DNA from: JAQVOO01 sp964524755
GTDB lineage: Bacteria; Spirochaetota; Spirochaetia; Sphaerochaetales; Sphaerochaetaceae
Length of the DNA: 27,189 bases
Assembly (NCBI GenBank): GCA_964524755.1
Contig: CAZGDR010000025.1
Coordinates: 1 to 27,189 of the forward strand
Reading direction: 5' to 3'
The stretch's first letter is position 1, and every line of letters begins with the position of its first letter. A program made the position numbers and the translations under genes. Shown here piece by piece: positions 23,828 to 27,189 of the stretch. Below the pieces are notes generated by a model, which ran no database searches, was not told the DNA's origin, and was given only the letters and a program-made list of their open reading frames with translations.

Positions 23828-24943
23828 TCAAGTATTCATCTTGGCGCGATAACTCTCAACTTCCCAGTTTCGGATAAAATCGATTTGATCGTCATCCATA
23901 AAGCGAGGGCCACCAAAACTTTCCGTAAAAGCAGCTACCTTTAAGGTATCGAGGAAAAGGATCAACGCAGCTTCGCTCGTTGCAAAGGCAGCGGTATTTT
24001 GCACCACAATAATTTTGGCTGGGACGCTGTGGGTTGCTTTAAACGCTTCCATCTTAGCGATCATGGTCTCTACGGGATTTGAGGATGCAAATACCGACTC
24101 TTCCACCCACAGTGGTGCAAACCCACTATAGACAATATGATCTGGGGTATAAGCCGAAGAAATTGAGTAGAAAGCCTCTTTATCGGTAATCCTATTGCTC
24201 AACTCACGATTGAGTACCATGGGATAGGTCTCTTTACTAGTATTAAAAGTGGCCATTGCTCTTTGTACCAGCTTTACCCGCTCATGATTAACTTTTACAC
24301 CAGTAAAAATTGGTTTACGAATAATGTATGCATCGAGTTGTTTCATCATGTTAGCATAAATCTTATCAATTTCTTTTAAAGAATTTGCTCCAACGAACAC
24401 CCCATGATTCTGCAAAAATATAACTGAAGCAGGTTTTTCATGACTCTTATTGTAGAGGATCTGCGCTTCACGTACCGTTTTAGCGAGAATATAGCCTGGA
24501 TTTACCAAAGGAATCCAAATTGCTTCTGGGAATATATTTTTAGCGGCATCAGGACCACTTTGGCTGCTGGTTAATCCATTCACCAAAGCCGGATGCAAGT
24601 GAATCACATAGGTGAAAGGGATAATTGCATGGAGCAAAGCTTCGACGCTAGGGCGAGCGGTCTCCCCATCACACCTTGCTGCCATCATATCGGCTAGGAC
24701 CTCTTTTTCACGTTCGTCCGTATCTTCTGCATAAGATTTATCCCAGATTTTCATTAAGCGCGGTAAAGACATGGCCACAAATCCATCAGGGCCGATATTA
24801 CTTAAAGCATGGCCAGATGCCTTTACATACATGACATCATCGGCCTTGTAGGAGGTGTTACCACCTCCCATCAAGACATATCGTGCATCAGCGCCATACC
24901 TACGAGAGGCTTCAACCAGTTTTGTAATATCGTGTTGTTTCAT
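23828..24943 (-). CDS. Class II aldolase, RhaE-type N-terminal domain (rhamnulose-1-phosphate aldolase-like)
   Basis: 371 residues. The class II aldolase zinc site is His115 and His117 in HLHP with His180 in QNHG; Glu101 in PSVEALLH is the likely catalytic residue. The N-terminus (SRRYG-DARYVLMGGGNTSYK) and the C-terminal TPDHIVYSG and FIRNWEVESYRAKM stretches match the aldolase half of the bifunctional RhaE (YuxG-type) enzyme. The short-chain dehydrogenase half is absent: the protein ends where it would begin. The predicted reaction is L-rhamnulose 1-phosphate to DHAP and L-lactaldehyde. The ATG overlaps the rhaA stop in TAATG, a one-base overlap. It is longer than E. coli RhaD (274). Confidence 0.82.
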   Translation of the reverse strand: MKQHDITKLVEASRRYGADARYVLMGGGNTSYKADDVMYVKASGHALSNIGPDGFVAMSLPRLMKIWDKSYAEDTDEREKEVLADMMAARCDGETARPSVEALLHAIIPFTYVIHLHPALVNGLTSSQSGPDAAKNIFPEAIWIPLVNPGYILAKTVREAQILYNKSHEKPASVIFLQNHGVFVGANSLKEIDKIYANMMKQLDAYIIRKPIFTGVKVNHERVKLVQRAMATFNTSKETYPMVLNRELSNRITDKEAFYSISSAYTPDHIVYSGFAPLWVEESVFASSNPVETMIAKMEAFKATHSVPAKIIVVQNTAAFATSEAALILFLDTLKVAAFTESFGGPRFMDDDQIDFIRNWEVESYRAKMNT

Positions 24944-26199
24944 TATTGGCGTCCCTTGAGTTCTTTCGCTTCATAAGCAGCAACTTCTTTCATAATTGCA
25001 AAATCATCAGGAGCCTCAAATTTTTCACAAAATCGGTTCCACACTGCTCCAAAAGGAAGTGTGTGCAACGCCTCTAACATGCCCATTTTGCCATATCCAT
25101 CACCAGCGGTCTCTAATTCAACCAATTTGGCATGGGGTTCTAATAAGGCGTAAAGGAGAGCCTTACGCATTGAACGGGCACCTGTAGCCCAAGCCCCTAC
25201 TCGGTTAACCGAAGCATCAAAGTAGTCGAGTCCGATATGGACCTTCTCCAATTTACCACTACGTACTAACTCTTCAGCCATGTTGCGTACTTTATCGGTA
25301 AATAAGACGACATGGTCACTATCCCAGCGCATAGGTCGGCTGACGTGGAGTAATACCTCATCTTGGAAAAGGAGGATCGAAGAAATTTTATCAGAGACAT
25401 CTTCACCAGTATGGAAGTGCCCCATATCGATACAGAGCATCTTGTTATTACGAGCAGCATAATTCATATAGAACTCATGGCTACCGACAACAAAGGCTTC
25501 GCTGCCAATGCCAAATAGTTTTGTCTCGATAGCATCCCGCATGTGCTCTTTAGGATAAGAAATTTCAAAAATTTCATCCAGGGATTCTTTTAAGAGACGA
25601 CGATATCCCATCTTATCGACGGTGAGATCTTTAGCACCATCAGGAACCCAAGTATTCAAAATACAAGGAGTCCCCATTTGCTCACCAATCCAAGCCGCAA
25701 TAAGACGACAACGTTTGCCATGCTCAATCCAGAACTTACGAATTTTAGGATCTTTACTAGCTAACGTATATCCATCATCGGCATATGGATGACTAAAATA
25801 GGTGCCATTGAAGTCAATGCCAATTCCTAGTTTCTTGGCCCATTGGACCCAACCAGCGAAGTGTTTCACTTCAATCGCATCACGGTCTACCAATTCCCCA
25901 CCAAATTCACCATAACTGGCGTGAAGATTCAAACGATGGGGACCGGGAACTAACGAATAGACCTTCTCCAGATCTTGGCGGAGCTCTTCAATTGTACGGG
26001 CCTTGCCAGGATAATTTCCTGTAACTTGAATGCCACCACCACCGAGGGTTGCCCCGGGGCGTTCAAAACCACCGACATCATCGCCTTGCCAACAATGAAT
26101 AGATATGGGTATAGATCCAAGACTTTCAATTACAGCTTCGGTATCTACCCCTATTTTCGCATAAGCTTTTTGTGCCAGTTCATAGGCTTGCGTTCCCAT
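24943..26199 (-). CDS. rhaA: L-rhamnose isomerase
   Basis: 418 residues (E. coli RhaA has 419) and colinear with it. Motifs include ISIHCWQGDDVGGFE, GNYPGKAR, GPHRLNLHASY, GIDFNGTYFSHP, LNTWVPDGAKDLTVD, CIDMGHFH, RPMRWDSDHVV and HIGLDYFDASVNR; the last four hold the acidic and histidine residues that bind two divalent metals. It converts L-rhamnose to L-rhamnulose in the cytoplasm. The family also accepts D-allose and L-lyxose slowly. AGGAGG is five bases before the ATG. It is the first gene of the 11-gene operon and is divergent from the AraC regulator. No clear -35/-10 pair was found for it, which fits an activator-dependent promoter. Confidence 0.96.
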   Translation of the reverse strand: MGTQAYELAQKAYAKIGVDTEAVIESLGSIPISIHCWQGDDVGGFERPGATLGGGGIQVTGNYPGKARTIEELRQDLEKVYSLVPGPHRLNLHASYGEFGGELVDRDAIEVKHFAGWVQWAKKLGIGIDFNGTYFSHPYADDGYTLASKDPKIRKFWIEHGKRCRLIAAWIGEQMGTPCILNTWVPDGAKDLTVDKMGYRRLLKESLDEIFEISYPKEHMRDAIETKLFGIGSEAFVVGSHEFYMNYAARNNKMLCIDMGHFHTGEDVSDKISSILLFQDEVLLHVSRPMRWDSDHVVLFTDKVRNMAEELVRSGKLEKVHIGLDYFDASVNRVGAWATGARSMRKALLYALLEPHAKLVELETAGDGYGKMGMLEALHTLPFGAVWNRFCEKFEAPDDFAIMKEVAAYEAKELKGRQ

Positions 26200-26259
26200 A
26201 CATTCCTCCTGATATATTTATCTCTGAAAGTATGATAACCCGGTTTTTCCAATCACGCC

Positions 26260-26288
26260 TTGACAAAATGGCCATCTTTTAGCATTAT
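26260..26288 (+). promoter_or_regulatory. Promoter of the AraC-type regulator
   Basis: A perfect TTGACA (26260-26265), a 17-base spacer and CATTAT (26283-26288) precede the start codon at 26298 by nine bases. The predicted start near 26295 leaves a leader of about three bases and no room for a ribosome site. The complement of the -35 box reads TTGTCA on the strand of the rhaA operon. Confidence 0.5.
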
Positions 26289-26297
26289 TTTATCATT

Positions 26298-27179
26298 ATG
26301 AACCTAAAACTACTCGCTTCGGACTATTTTTACGATCCATCTTTCAAAATGAAGATCATTGAAAGAGATCCAGAACTCCCCTATCCTCTCCATAGCCACG
26401 ATTTTTTTGAATTGGTAGTCATTATTTCAGGTAAAGGAACTCACTTCACCAGTACGAATTCATTTTTGCTCCTCCCAGGTCACGTATTTGTCATTCCTCC
26501 CGGTATGGAACATGGGTATAAAGATGTAAAAGATCTACGTCTTTTTAACCTGATGTTTGACAATAAAATAATCGATGATTCGTTTTACGATTTACGTAAC
26601 ATGCCAGGGTACCATGCCCTGTTGAAAATAGAGCCTAATTATCGAAACGACACTGGATTGGCTACACTTCTGCAACTTACTCCGACCCAGCTTGCCGAGA
26701 TCCTTCCTTTATTAGAAGCGATGGTGAAAGAGATCGACTCGATGGAGAATGATATCGGTGCTAAAAGTTTAGCGTTCGCCTATTTTATACATTTATTGGT
26801 TATCCTGTTTCGCATTGAAGCTGATCATCCCCATAAAGATAGACAAACCATGATGCGCTTAGCAGATGCGTTAAGTTTTCTAGAATCAAATTTGGACCGA
26901 CCGGTGAGCACGCAAGAGTTGATGGGAATCACCAATATGTCATCTAGTACCCTTAATCGTCATTTCCGAGGTGCTACAGGGTTATCACCAGTTGAATTTC
27001 ACATCCAACGTCGCATAGAATACGCCTGTCGGCTTATTCGCTCTAGTGCCCTTTCAATCAGTGAGATTGCTGAGACTACTGGGTTCAACGATGCTAATTA
27101 CTTTAGCCGCCAATTTAGAAAAGTTATGGGAATGAGCCCACGCCAATACCGTTCCAATCGAACTATCTGGTATCGGTAA
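26298..27179 (+). CDS. AraC-family regulator, RhaS/RhaR-like
   Basis: 293 residues. The N-terminal cupin sensor domain has LHSHDFFELVVIISGKGTH (His32, His34, Glu38), similar in pattern to E. coli RhaS and RhaR. PPGMEHGY (His72) follows. The C-terminal 100 residues contain two helix-turn-helix units: STQELMGITNMSSSTLNRHFR, and ISEIAETTGFNDANYFSRQF, ending GMSPRQYRS. It is divergent from rhaA across 98 bases and should activate the operon when it binds rhamnose (inference). No Shine-Dalgarno sequence precedes the ATG; the promoter is so close that the mRNA may be leaderless. Confidence 0.9.
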   Translation: MNLKLLASDYFYDPSFKMKIIERDPELPYPLHSHDFFELVVIISGKGTHFTSTNSFLLLPGHVFVIPPGMEHGYKDVKDLRLFNLMFDNKIIDDSFYDLRNMPGYHALLKIEPNYRNDTGLATLLQLTPTQLAEILPLLEAMVKEIDSMENDIGAKSLAFAYFIHLLVILFRIEADHPHKDRQTMMRLADALSFLESNLDRPVSTQELMGITNMSSSTLNRHFRGATGLSPVEFHIQRRIEYACRLIRSSALSISEIAETTGFNDANYFSRQFRKVMGMSPRQYRSNRTIWYR

Positions 27180-27182
27180 ACC

Positions 27183-27189
27183 AAAGGAG
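27183..27189 (+). promoter_or_regulatory. Ribosome binding site of a gene beyond the window
   Basis: AAAGGAG ends exactly at the window edge, four bases after the stop codon of the AraC-type gene. It suggests a further plus-strand gene starting within about ten bases outside the window and co-transcribed with the regulator. Confidence 0.4.

Noticed and set aside
1..27189. CRISPR array, tRNA/rRNA genes, insertion sequences, prophage
   Set aside because: No regularly spaced repeats, cloverleaf-like genes, transposase, integrase or phage structural motifs were seen on either strand.

Overview
The window looks like chromosomal DNA of a spirochaete, most plausibly from the Sphaerochaeta/Spirochaetales group. 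The basis is soft: moderate GC, a sugar-binding protein whose signal peptide ends in an AAGGAEA-type sequence as is common in that group, and an uncharacterised barrel-like exported protein. No rRNA, tRNA, CRISPR array, phage gene or insertion sequence was seen. Genes are closely packed on both strands.

Left part (1-13477) is a mosaic of small housekeeping or accessory units. In order these are: a truncated threonine-synthase-like PLP enzyme (-); a divergent XRE-type regulator (+); an MscS-type channel (-); a diaminopropionate ammonia-lyase (-); a signal-peptide-bearing putative outer-membrane protein (-); a glutathione peroxidase (-); a PlsC-type acyltransferase (+); a YghZ-type aldo/keto reductase (-); a PglK/MsbA-like ABC exporter (-); a MarR-WrbA pair (-); a divergent RecQ-type helicase (+); a TspO-like multi-spanning membrane protein (-); and a small four-helix membrane protein (-).

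Right part (13798-26199) is one 12.4 kb minus-strand operon of 11 genes, controlled by a divergent RhaS/RhaR-like AraC regulator (26298-27179, +). In transcription order it encodes L-rhamnose isomerase RhaA, a class II aldolase matching only the aldolase half of the bifunctional RhaE enzyme, two different zinc-type medium-chain dehydrogenases, L-rhamnose mutarotase RhaM, a UroD-superfamily protein that is not a haem enzyme, a complete CUT2 sugar ABC transporter (binding protein, double ATPase, two permeases), an AlsE-like ribulose/allulose-phosphate epimerase, and a TIM-barrel sugar isomerase/epimerase. Several genes overlap by 1-7 bases, and hairpins sit on both sides of the binding-protein gene.

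The inferred route is import, anomer conversion by RhaM, isomerisation by RhaA to L-rhamnulose, then aldol cleavage to DHAP and L-lactaldehyde, with dehydrogenases handling the lactaldehyde or a polyol. No sugar kinase is visible, and the roles of the UroD-like protein, the AlsE-like epimerase and the TIM-barrel protein are not explained by the standard rhamnose pathway. This hybrid operon is the most interesting content of the window. A Shine-Dalgarno-like AAAGGAG at the very end suggests another plus-strand gene just beyond it.
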